From Daucus carota subsp. sativus (taxonomy: Eukaryota > Streptophyta > Magnoliopsida > Apiales > Apiaceae): a stretch of DNA of 64,000 nucleotides. This document shows, one piece after another, positions 49,180 through 59,517 of this stretch (position 1 is the stretch's first letter; every line of letters begins with the position of its first letter). A program made the position numbers and the translations under genes. Under the pieces are notes generated by a model. It searched no databases and was not told the origin of the DNA. It was given only the letters and a program-made list of their open reading frames with translations. The stretch is taken from contig NC_030383.2 of NCBI RefSeq assembly GCF_001625215.2, positions 42,776,380 to 42,840,379 on the forward strand, in the 5' to 3' direction.

Positions 49180-49280
49180 GCTGCACTAACACCAAATAAT
49201 TACACACTTTGCGCTTCAAGTTATATTAGATAATATCAATCTAATGATGCAGCGTGATGTCTGCCTGGAGCTTGCATCTG

Positions 49281-49327
49281 TTTTATACAGATAGTCAATC
49301 TAGCTCAACTAGTTAACCTCTACGTGC
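49281..49327 (-). promoter_or_regulatory. MYB-2 promoter: TATA box and ACGT element
   Basis: TATAAAA (complement of 49281-49287) lies about 102 bases before the ATG, and TACGTGC at 49321 is the ACGT element. The block continues with CCACAACATACG and GCCACAGGTTGCCCAGAATA, which is also conserved upstream of MYB-3; MYB-1 has lost six bases (AGGTTG) of it. Confidence 0.6.
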
Positions 49328-49426
49328 TTCTTTTTCTGCCACAACATACGCACATCCATAAGCCACAGGTTGCCCAGAATAAACTGCGTTTTATCTTCCT
49401 AATTACTTGCTCTTTATTTTAATTTT

Positions 49427-50143
49427 GAGTAAATTTCAAAGTTGTGCCCAAGGTTTACACACATTTTCAAAATGTTGGTGATCAATGTTTCAAATTCTAA
49501 GAAAGGTGTCCAAATTTTATCTCCGTTTTTTAAAATGTGGCTCCCGTTACATGTCACTAAGAGCATCTCCAATGTGAGGTGCCAACCAAAGTTGCTAAAC
49601 ATGCTTATTCATCAAAAATATCAATATTTTATTTTCTCTTTCTTTTAAGTTACTTTTGGCACCCCTCTTATCAATATTCACTCCAATGGTTGGCAACTAA
49701 AGTTGTCAAAAATACTATAATTTTGTTTATCTAAAATTAGATAGGATATTATAGGCTTTTATGACAATAAATGAATTTTTCCCATTTTGGGAGGGTGCCA
49801 AAGATTGGCAACTTTGCTTGGCACCCCTATCACTCCAATGGGTAGCCAAAAAGATTGTTATGCCATGTCATGCCACATGGCATTTTGGCACCTCTCTTGG
49901 CACCCCCATTGGAGATGCTCTAACAGAGTAACGGACAGGGGGATAAAAATGAGTTCCAAATTTTCAGAAAGGTGACCAAACTTTGGCTTCTTCAAAAAAT
50001 GTGGCTCCCGTTAAGTGATATTTAGCTGGAGCCGCATTTTTAAAAAGCGGGGCCAAAATTTGATCATGTTTTTGAGAATTTGAAACCCCAGCCAACTTTT
50101 GAAAATCGGTCTAAACTTTGGTCACTAACTCTGGAATTTACTC
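49427..50143. mobile_element. Composite insertion with GAGTAAATT ends
   Basis: The segment begins GAGTAAATTTCAAAGT and ends ACTCTGGAATTTACTC, an imperfect inverted repeat, and is missing from the same position in unit 1 (near 42455). Subterminal sequences repeat AATGTGGCTCCCGTTA. A MITE sits inside it at 49561-49920. Class not assigned. Confidence 0.7.
49561..49920. mobile_element. PIF/Harbinger-like MITE (360 bp)
   Basis: Perfect ends GAGCATCTCCAAT and ATTGGAGATGCTC with TAA on both sides (49558-49560, 49921-49923). The interior repeats GGCACCCCT and TTGGCAAC in both orientations. A similar lone end lies at 50933. Confidence 0.9.
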
Positions 50144-50551
50144 TTTCATTCTTTTTGTGTAAAACAAATATATATATATTTATAGTTCCTCCACAACAGA
50201 TATATTTTACCTTTTCATTCGGTTGATAGCATATTAGTACTTTTTCGGGTCAGTAAAATAATCTATTAAACTTTATATATCGTAGAGTTACAGAAATTTA
50301 TACTACAGATTTGTAGGGAAGATTCTATATTTATATAATGCAGAAACATTGCATTTTGCCAAAGTTGTTGAAAAAGTACGTACAACCATTTGAAGCACGA
50401 ATAATTTTCTGACTAAAGTGTCAATAATTAACCATCGCATTTATGAATGGCAGACCTCGGTGTCATGAAGTTTATGAACACTCATGTCCAATCGAACAGA
50501 CCATAATTCCAAATTATATTAATTGTTTTGTGTGGGGTGGGAAGGAGAAAG

Positions 50552-50585
50552 AGGTGCCACTTTCCTACTCTCAGTCCTATGTACC
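50552..50585 (-). pseudogene. Relic of a MYB exon 1
   Basis: AGGTGCCACTTTCCTACTCT matches the part of exon 1 encoding GKWHLVP in the paralogues (AGGTGCCACTTTCCTTCTCC in unit 2). The flanking sequence also resembles that beside the relic at 58142 (CGAACAG..CATAAT and GTGTGGGGT), so both derive from one ancestral copy. Confidence 0.5.
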
Positions 50586-50599
50586 GTAGTAGAAGTCTA

Positions 50600-52879
50600 A
50601 AGTCTACAGTCTCCGGTCTACACTCGACAGTAACAGCTGAGTGAGGTTTCCCCTGCACATAGTAATTACTTTTACGTCTACGTGGTTAAATCTGCTCAAC
50701 CCTCGACGTGCATCTTTTTTAGCCGTAGCGTGCATGCAGTGCACTGATAACTAATTTATTTCGTATTATCCTAATATTTTCATTATTTATAGACGTGTGC
50801 TAATTCAGTCACGTACTTGTTTTGCTGAGTGTCGATCATCATATTTTTTATACGAACAACTACATCCACAGAAACTACATCAAAACGTCAGTCCCCGGCG
50901 CAATAAGAAGAAACGACCGCACACTGTATTAGAGCATCTCCAAAGACGTAATTAATAATGTATTTTTGTTAAGGATGAAGACATGTGTTTCAATAAAAAT
51001 GGCTTCACTACCAAATACCTTAAATTTTGATTTAAGATATTGTAAGACTTATTTTTCAGAGCAAGTTTAACGATATCTTGAAATGATGTTGTAAGCTTAA
51101 ATTTTAGGTATTTGGCTAAAATAAGTGCTCGAGAATTATATTGTTAATGTCTTAAAATAGCAGGAAATCCAACAAGTATCTTTCTTCAAGGCACCATCAT
51201 ACTTGACTAAAATCATTTTTATCAATAAAAATTAACCTTATCTATATTTCAACACACCTCTTTACTCTACTCTTTTCACTTTCTCCAATAATAATTCAAA
51301 TATATTATTATTCTAATTATAAGACACAATTATAAAACATGTTAGAATTCATACATTATAATTATATCAAAAATTAGTACTATATTTATAAATCACTTGG
51401 TAGGATTTGTAGGACTTGATTTTAAATTAGATTTTCATTTGACTGTTCAAATTAGTTTGTAATTTTCATTCTAAACTTGTTTTGTATTGGAGTAATTAAA
51501 ATTTTAAATTATTTTTTAAGATTAGCGTGTTTGAAGTTTCTTATCAAGGACTATTGTGCTTAACATATGTATACCTTTTTTATTGGTATTGGGAATTAAT
51601 GAACCTGATATATATAAATACACACGCGCATACACAAAAACCTTAATATTTTACATATATTGAGATATTTTAACCTCATAGTTAAGGAGAAGTTTGATAT
51701 ACACGAACAAAGATAAATCATAAAATGTAAATCAGCTTCAAAGTAGGATTTCCAACAGAGTTAACATATTAAAAATTAAATTCAAAAATCAAGCTATGCG
51801 AATCTATACATGCTTAAGTTGCTGTGTCCATGTCAGGTCGGGGCAAGTAACTGGCGAATAGGAGAGAAGTGGTCTTAGTTTGTCCCTCTGATCTTTTCAT
51901 GAGAAAAATGAAGGAAAAACAAGAAACGATCATTTTCACATTTCCACGGTTTGGACTATGAGTACTATACAATTACATGTGGTGCAAGTGATTGTCTGAC
52001 TAAAGTGGTAATGATTAACCACCTCATTTATGAATTCCCGGCATTATATTATCGACTCTTGCGCATGTGTAATATGACTACAGGATCTTGTTTCCTTGGT
52101 CCCATAACGTCTTCATGAGCATTTGAGCATTAAATAATTCCTCCTATACTTCATACACAATAGTCCTCAGTTGTATACCGGAAATAGGAAACCTGAAATG
52201 TATTTTAATATTTTTGTAAAGTATAATTTTGAAATTTATTTTTAAGAACTTTATACGTATAGTAATTTATTATTTAACATTTTATTCAAAAATAATTAAA
52301 ATAAACGATAATACTATACTTTATATAAGTACTATTAAAATGTTGTTCTATCACCCAAAAAAAACGTATACATATAGACGGGTGGGAATATCATTCAGCC
52401 AACTCATAACCACCGTACATCTTCTCCCACTGACCCCCTAACTAGAATCCGCTAGAACCCCCTAAATAGAATCTACTAGAACTACTATGACTAATTTGTT
52501 CATTTTCAAATAGAGAAAAAGACGATCCATAGCAAACAAAAAATATTTTGCACCCGAGGATATAAATAAAAGTGGCAAGAATACTTCAAAACTCCATAAT
52601 TATTCGTTGGCCGGAATCAGAAGTAAAAATCTTGGAGGAGATCTCTCGAAAAGTTTCAAGTGCCCATTTCGGACAACTCTCCGTCATCTTTCTTTGGCTT
52701 AGTGGTATGTATGTATTTTCATGGTACTTGTTTTTCTAACCATGAAACATGACTAAGTGATCCGACTCACATTGGACCAAGTGCCCAAGTGATCTAGCCA
52801 ATAGTGGGACAAGAAATATTGATGGTGATGTGGGTGGGGGCTTCCGAGGAATACAAATAACCTCTGATCTTTTTCAGCT
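50600..52879. other. Non-coding spacer with MYB-intergenic repeats
   Basis: No gene is seen. Phrases such as CTGACTAAAGTGTCAATAAT and CATTTATGAATTC recur at 50.4, 51.99 and 57.91 kb, so MYB flanks were duplicated repeatedly. A lone GAGCATCTCCAA end lies at 50933. A Stowaway-like sequence (TTCCTCCTATACTTCA) begins near 52139. Confidence 0.45.
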
Positions 52880-53092
52880 TTGAAGAGCATCTGGAATAAC
52901 TAGTAAAATTGTAACTCTATTGTACCTTGATTGGTGCATTGATTTTTGCAGCGTTAATGCTTTTGCTGGTTGGTTTCAGTATCATAAAACTGCTCCAAAA
53001 TTGGCTCGATTTCAAGATGTAGAATATATGTTGAATCACCATTTAGCAGAGTTACTAGGAACGGAGTCTCTCTCTTGGATGGGGCATCAAGT
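52880..53092 (+). pseudogene. psaA: Plastid psaA fragment in the nucleus (NUPT)
   Basis: About 210 bases read as photosystem I PsaA sequence: [20 protein letters not shown], then [11 protein letters not shown] and SLSWMGHQV, preceded by SGITS (from CATCTGGAATAACTAGT). In PsaA these belong to a conserved transmembrane and chlorophyll-binding region. Single-base indels break the frame on the left (the Leu-Tyr-Cys-Thr-Ala block is shifted), and similarity stops abruptly at GGGGCATCAAGT. A functional plastid gene would be about 750 codons, so this is a degraded nuclear copy of plastid DNA. Sequence drift shows the transfer is not recent. Confidence 0.85.
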
Positions 53093-53779
53093 ATTCAATA
53101 TTAATTATTTGACTAATATTTTTTGTGTTAAGTCAACTTTAAGGAATGATTTTTCATCTTGTTTTTCTTTTTTGTAAACAAATTTTAATTATATAATTTT
53201 AATATTTAGTTTCTTATAACATCGAAGAATATATTTTGAAATTTATAATATATAGAAAATTTTGAAATCCAAATCCTGCGTTCGAAAATCATTCCCAATT
53301 TACATTTTCAATAGATATTCTTGATAAACATGAAGGTGGAATTTCTGATGATAGTTATGAGCGTAATATTCATGATGATAATGATAGATATGGGTTCAAA
53401 ATGGGAATGGTCTGAGACGTATATTGGTATTTATGTATGAGGATAAAAGGCTCTCTCCAGTTATTAGAGTCTGTTCCCCTTTCTTTCGAGTCATTCCGGA
53501 GTTTTCTACCCCTATGAGACATCGCCTTGAATCATTTTTTATGCAAATAATGACTCGACCTCATATTGTATACATTTTAATATAAAAATGGATGATTTTC
53601 ATGTTTCGAGCCCTACATGTTGTAGGCTCTTTGCTACTTCACTTCGTCGGCGTACTTATTTCTATTTCTTAAAATTGGTCTCGAGATCAATTGTTTGAAC
53701 TTGGAAACAAATGAGAGATCCCTTCTTAAAATAATTTCAATTAACGATGGCTAACGCACCCACGTGACGACACTAGTCA

Positions 53780-53870
53780 CTATCCAGCAAAGAGTGGGGA
53801 GACTCTTCATGACTATTTTAAGAGATTTAGTGCTGAGATGTTCTATGTCAGAGGAGTGATCACGATGAGA
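53780..53870 (+). pseudogene. Gypsy-type gag fragment
   Basis: GETLHDYFKRFSAEMFYVRG is readable at about 53800-53860 and resembles the Retrotrans_gag domain of Ty3/gypsy elements (…LRDYF.RF..E). No LTRs or other domains are recognisable around it. Confidence 0.5.
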
Positions 53871-54851
53871 TCGTAAATTATTTTTTTGATTGTTAGGCTA
53901 AAGATAAGCTCCAACTTGTGGAAAAACATTCAAGAAAATAAACCTAGGACAATATAAAATTTCTATCCGCAAGCCGAGCCATACAAAATTCTGTAGAAGT
54001 CTACTACTAAGTTGGAGAAGGGGGGCCACGTGCCACCCCCGAGAGACAGGCACCGATAAAAAAAAAAAAAAAAAGCAAAATACTCTCAAACACTTGAAAA
54101 GGAGGAGCCCTAGGCCAGAATGGATCTGGCTAGAGGGGAAAAGACTCTCTTATCTTTGAAGAGTCATTACCGGACTCTTATTGTAATAAAATATTCATGT
54201 TCATCCATTTAATTAATATAATGTTACAATTGAATATAAATATCATTATTGGAGTTCAGAATTCTAATAATGTATTAACTTGTTAGGAAATTATAAATAT
54301 TTTCTCTTATATTTATATAGGAGTCAATTAGGAAACTCATTGACATGTTCAACAAGTTAGAAGTAATTTAGAATATCTTTAATGAGCTACTCAAACAAAC
54401 TCATAATTTTATATTTAAAGAACATTTGAAAAATAATGTTTACTCCAGTGATTTTTATAGTTTTAAGAGTCTTCTATCACACCTCTCTTTCGAAGGATAT
54501 CAAAACTCTTAACATATATTTTTGAATTCTACTCACTTTTTTCTCAAACTTTTCAATATAAGAAGTAAGGTTAAAATTATCATGATATTTAATATATTAA
54601 CGTCTCTTTTTAAATAACGATTTAGTAATACATCCAGCTAGAGATGCTCCTGGTGCACCCAATTTAAGGTGACGAGGACAGGAGCTGCACGTGTAGTCAA
54701 CATACAAGAGTGATTAATTGTTGGTGCCCAAGACGTACAATGAAGAACTTTGATATTCATATTAACAAACTTAACTAGACTGGATAATTGATATAACTTA
54801 CAATCATTGCTTATTAGCCTGGCTCAGAAATGCATTCTTATTGCAACTTAA
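53871..54851. other. AT-rich spacer downstream of MYB-3
   Basis: No gene seen; a poly-A tract at 54056-54074. GAGATGCTCC near 54642 may be a lone MITE end. Confidence 0.4.
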
Positions 54852-56674
54852 TTAACTATAATCCAAGTTAAGAAGGTCCCAAATGTCACTCCAGCAACTC
54901 CGGCCATCATCTCCTACTAAGCCAGCTTCCGTTGCTGGGGCGAACGATTCATCCATCTTCCGAATCAGACCTCTTTCAGCCTCTAGATTTTCTGAACCAC
55001 TTGAGGATGCCACTAAATGTCCCTCTAATGAGCCTTCTTCTTGACCCTGGATCCCAATTTCCGCAAACAAATTCTTCCACCACTCAGTTCCATCTTGATC
55101 TGGCAGAGCTGCTGCCGGAGATAACGTCTTGTTCATAGCCATACAACTATTATTATTGTTGTTGCTGCTGCTAATTTTATTATATACCATTCCCCCGGGC
55201 CAAGGAGAGAGCTTGTGCCCTATGGCATTTGGATTGTAGCAGGGTACGCTTGTCCCTTTTGATAAGGTCCGGGGAAGAGGCTTCACAACTACATGGGTAG
55301 TAGCAGCACTAGTTCCGGCGTTACTTGTTTGATTTTTATTCACAACCTCTTGCGCTTTCACCACTTCGGTCTGTCCATGGTTGCTGCTAGTTGTAAGCTT
55401 TTTCTGAACGTTTGTGTTCCAGAAGTTTTTCACGTCATTGGCTGTCCTTCCCGGTAGTCTTCCGGCAATTAGTGACCATCTACATACAACAAAAAAAGAT
55501 GATTTAACACATGCTTTCGGGAATTAGTTAAACTAACATGATTACTCGAATTTTATTATAAGAAGTTAATGCCCCTGTTTGTTTCCTCTTTTCTCGTTTT
55601 CTGTTTTTCTTGACCCTTTTGCGTAAATAACCAGAATATTTTTAAGAAGTTGAGAATGCTAGTTTCTCTTTCTCTATCGGAGGTTTCACTTATTTTCCCA
55701 ACACTTTATTAACTTATTTATTTCTCACTTCTAATCGACTTCTTTATGTAAAAAGTCACTTTTTTTAAAGTTTAATACATGTGAGCAATCATAGTACTCA
55801 CTTATTAAAAAGAGTAAGAGAAAATTCCTCTATAATTAACTAGGTAGACAGCTCCGACAGCTTCAACATACCCATAGCCCACAGGAAGTACTGCAAATTA
55901 TAATGATAAGCTGGGTCCGGACAATTGTTAAGATATCGGTCAGGCGCGGATAAGCTAGGGCCTCTTGGTTCTTTGTTTATTAGTGTTTCCAAATGGCATT
56001 AATTCGAATATTTCTGTGACTCGAATTCGAATTATAATAATTTCATTGAGGTTTGATACAGTACTCACTTTGATTGGCATTTTGAAAACATCTTCAAATT
56101 GAACTAATCAAAAAGTAAACCAAAAATAAGTTCCTAGCTCCATTATAATAAGGTACGCAAGTTTTGAAACTCAAACTGTTCCACATCTTGGACCTGACTC
56201 AGATTGCGCATAGAATTAAAGTTAATATTTTAGTTTTGCTTACTACTAGTAAAAAAAACGACTGATGTTGTCGTCTCTAGCTTAATAAAGTTCATCATTT
56301 CATGTAGTGAGCTTGCCTGTTTCCCAGTAGCTTGTGAAGTCGCATCATGAGATCCACTTCATCAGCAGCAAAGTCTCCTCTCTTTATCGTTGGTCGAAGA
56401 TAGTTGAGCCACCTCAGTCTACAGCTTTTTCGACACCTATTCAACCCTGCAGTATGAACAAAACTATTTACATCACCAGGAACATGATAGTAATATACAT
56501 AATTCAACTTAATTGTGGGAAGAATTGTGTACCTGCTCTCCGAGGGACAAGATGCCACTTTCCTTCACCATACTTCTCAATGCATTTTCTGAGAAGAGCA
56601 TCCTCATCGGAACCCCATGCACCTTTTCGCAGCTTCAAAGGGTTACTGGAACTCTTCAAAGCCTTTGGATGCAT
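54852..56674 (-). CDS. R2R3-MYB, subgroup 6 anthocyanin-activator type (MYB-3)
   Basis: Exons 56674-56533, 56446-56317 and 55479-54852 encode 299 residues starting [11 protein letters not shown]2 (W20, W40, W60) and R3 (W92, W111) are complete. The bHLH-binding signature ([20 protein letters not shown]), ANDV and KPLPRTL are present. The C-terminus ends [16 protein letters not shown]. Intron 1 is only 86 bases; intron 2 starts with GC. It is the most diverged of the three complete genes, shares the N-terminal MHPKA with the two-exon copies, and stands outside the tandem duplication, so it may represent the older locus. No lesion is seen. Function by family: nuclear activator of flavonoid/anthocyanin genes. 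Confidence 0.9.
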
Positions 56675-56759
56675 TCTACTCTTCTGACTTCAAGTACTGT
56701 TCTAGATAGATTGATCTTCTGATGTGTGTTGTCTGCTTGGAACTTACATTATGCATTTC

Positions 56760-56805
56760 TTATATAGAGATTGTGACTTTAGCTTAATATTTTCACTTCC
56801 ACGTG
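56760..56805 (-). promoter_or_regulatory. MYB-3 promoter: TATA box and G-box
   Basis: TATATAA (complement of 56760-56766) lies about 86 bases before the ATG. A perfect CACGTG G-box is at 56800-56805. The paralogues have TACGTG at the same place. Confidence 0.6.
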
Positions 56806-56809
56806 CTTC

Positions 56810-58141
56810 TTTTTCCTCCACAACATATGTACATCCATGAGCCACTGGTTGCCCAGAATAATTAACTGGATTTTATCATCTTAGTTATTTGAATTACATT
56901 AACTCCGTAAATCAAAAATTATTTTTGTCCTTCACAAGTCACAACTTTTAATCACTAGTTACACGTAATCCTTAACCTTATATGTATTAAACAAATTAAC
57001 TACTAGCTCCCACAGTGAAAACTGTTAATTTTTACTTTTTTTTTCCAACTGTGACCTGAAATTTCAAAATAATGCTTAAAAATTGCCTAATTTAAAACCA
57101 CAAATATATACCCAACTAAAAACAAAATTACTAATATGCGTTGTCCACATTCAAGTCTACATCAACCTGGTCACCATGATCGAGTTTGATTTTAACTTTT
57201 CATAATTTACAGATATTAATTTTTTCCTCAAAATAATTAGTTTGACAAGTCAGTGACTCATAATTAATAAAACCTTATAAATTCATATATTTGAAGAAAA
57301 GTAGATAGATTTATAGAAACTATTCAAACTGTTTATATTGGTATAAGAAAGAAGTTCTTTTTAGAAGTATAAGAAAGAAATTAACTGCAAATAATCCATA
57401 TATATCTTGTATTTTGCCTTTTTGTGATATTTATTCCTTCTTCGATTGAAAAATATATTATCTAAATTTTGGTAATGTTTTACAGAACTTGACTTCTCTT
57501 TTGCGTACGCGAGCAGGAACATTACATTTATATACTAGAAAGCAAACATTCTTCACTTGAGTACTTTGATGCACCAATATTCTTGTCTCCGAGAGAATAT
57601 GATGAAGATAATTAAAACTTAATCGATTAAATATATTAGAATGCATATTATTTTATCAAGTAAAATATCACACATATAATTAAATATAATAAACTTATTT
57701 AGATGTCTAATTAGTATAGTAAAAAAATTGAAATTTATATATACTACATATATATTTAATACATTAATATAAGCCAAATCTTTTCTGTACTCAAATCCCA
57801 CAATTTTAAATATGTCGAATTTTCATAATTCTACGTTACACATCACGCACTCACACTCTACTTCCTAGATTATATATATTCTTCAAGGAAAAGTACAGAA
57901 ACACTGTGAGCAATTTTCTGACTAAAGTTTCAATAATTAGCCATCTCATTTATGAATTCTTGGAATACATATTAAAGAGTTTCCCATATCTGTACTGATG
58001 CGTATCGGTGGCCCGATCGCGCGCCTAGACAAGCTATTCACACCTAATTCTGTCTAGTCGAACAGGTCATAATGACAAATATACTGGACTGCCTGTGTGG
58101 GGTTAGAGAAGAAGAGAGAGCCTGTGTGGGGGAGTGAGGGG
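56810..58141. other. MYB-3 upstream region
   Basis: The first ~80 bases are the conserved promoter block (CCACAACATATGTACATCCA; GGTTGCCCAGAATAA). The rest is AT-rich without a recognised gene. From about 57900 it resembles sequence at 50.4 kb. Confidence 0.5.
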
Positions 58142-58211
58142 ATGCTCTCCGAGTAAAATAGGTGCCACTTTTCTTCTGCAATCTTCGATCGATATGCAAT
58201 TTATGGGAAGA
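58142..58211 (-). pseudogene. MYB exon-1 relic cut by an LTR retrotransposon
   Basis: ATGCTCTCCGAG..TAGGTGCCACTTTTCTTCTG...ATGCAATTTATGGGAAGA follows the 3' part of MYB-3 exon 1 base for base with scattered changes and a small indel. It stops where the LTR begins at 58212. The ATG-proximal part would lie beyond the retroelement, outside the window. Damage makes it non-functional. Confidence 0.7.
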
Positions 58212-58827
58212 TGGGAGACGGGCAATTCCCGTCATGCCCCACCTGATAACTCCAGATCCCGTTCCGGTAACTCCTCCGTCGTGCACTGGTGTCTTGCGGT
58301 GTAGCTGCTGGATGAGAGTCTGCAAAACAACGCCGGAGGGGGGTTTGAGCCCCGCGGCGCCTCCGGCGTGAGAATGAGTGCAGGAATCGGAATAGATGAA
58401 CAGGAAATAAGCTATCTATATGTGGTGGGTGAAGGTGATGTATGGTGGCTGTGTGATGGCTGTATGGTGGCTGTATGTGTTTGTATTTAAACTGAGTGCT
58501 TGAGTGTGTGCAAAGAATGAGTGTAAAGAGAAGTAAGTTACCCTTAAACTCTGGATCCTTGGTCTATTTATAGGCCAAAGATTAGGGTTTAAGGGGGCGT
58601 ACCTGGATCCTAGTCCTACACGTGTAAGGGTTTGATCCCCTACACGTGTCCAGGTGTCAGCGTAGGAGTAGTATTTTGGAATGTTCTCTGGCTTGTCTCT
58701 ATCGCCAGTAGTTGACCGTTATGTTTTGTCTTCATTGTGTCAGTCTGTGACTTGTGCAGCAAGTGTCGGCTGGTACATGTATGGACCCCGGTCGAGGAGT
58801 ATGGTTAAGCCGTACCCGGGTCCAACA
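58212..58827 (-). repeat. LTR of a minus-strand Gypsy-like retrotransposon (3' LTR)
   Basis: Read on the minus strand it starts TGTTGGACCCGGGTACGG (58827) and ends GCCCGTCTCCCA (58212). A TATAAATAG box (complement of 58564-58572) sits about 260 bases in, so U3 is about 280 bases. A polypurine tract lies directly upstream, which marks this as the 3' LTR. The left border coincides with the truncated MYB relic. Confidence 0.7.
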
Positions 58828-58838
58828 CCCCTCCCGGG
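58828..58838 (-). other. Polypurine tract
   Basis: On the minus strand CCCGGGAGGGG directly precedes the LTR start TGTTGGA, as expected for second-strand priming of an LTR retrotransposon. Confidence 0.65.
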
Positions 58839-59363
58839 TGATGTACCCTGGTAGGATTGAGAGATTATGCTTTCCGGGGATCATGGTCCTCGTGTGCGCC
58901 CGAGTTTGGACAACCCGGGTTACTCCACATCATTTGCCCCCCACTCCCTTATATAGATTCTCTATGTGAGGGAGTAGAGTGGAGTTTCTGCTTTGTTTCC
59001 CCGATCGAGTGGATCCGGATAAGAGTGGAGGTTTATTCTTGCCCCCCGGCCTTGATAGATCCGGGTAGATATAGGAGTTTATGTTTGCTCTTCTACTCGA
59101 GTAGACCCGGGTGAGGGTGGAAGCTAGTGGAGGGATCCAGGTCGGGTGAATCTCGCTGATCTCTGTACCTCTGTATTTGTGGACCCTGGTGGGGAAGTCG
59201 TCCGGGTCGAGGGATGGTGAAACGGTTGAGGTGTGTAGAATTTGAACGGGTTGAGTGTCTCGGAAGTTGTACTGACGCGTCTTTTGAGGAGGGGTAATAA
59301 TAAACGGCTGTAATAATTGCTATACAGCCAATAGGAAATTGCCACGCAGCCTACTGGTGTGGC

Positions 59364-59517
59364 TATAAATATAAGGTCCCTTCTCATTTCTTGTTTTTTA
59401 TTTTCGCCTCTGTTCTTTCTTCTTCGATACTTCGAAAGCTTCCGTGTGTGCTTTTGTGGATTGCGAGAGTTCGAGTGTTTGCGGTTGTCTTGCTTCCCCT
59501 TCTCGACTTTGATTTCG
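59364..59517 (+). promoter_or_regulatory. Promoter and leader exon of the antisense gene
   Basis: TATAAATA (59364-59371) precedes a pyrimidine-rich leader that ends at a consensus donor CG/GTGAGTG (59517/59518). The acceptor TTTTATCTAG/GTCC is at 60387/60388, giving an 870 bp leader intron. Confidence 0.55.

Larger units (their letters stand above)
42638..50260. repeat. Tandem duplication, unit 2 (MYB cluster)
   Basis: Second copy of the unit at 33727, starting ACCCAAATGTGTTTGCTTAT. It contains the two-exon MYB at 44.3-44.8 kb and the complete MYB-2. Unit-2-specific sequence includes a CACTA-like end at 46236 and the composite insertion 49427-50143. Confidence 0.9.

Noticed and set aside
52920..53177. 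85-residue ORF as a host gene
   Set aside because: It is the psaA-derived plastid fragment with random sequence at both ends.
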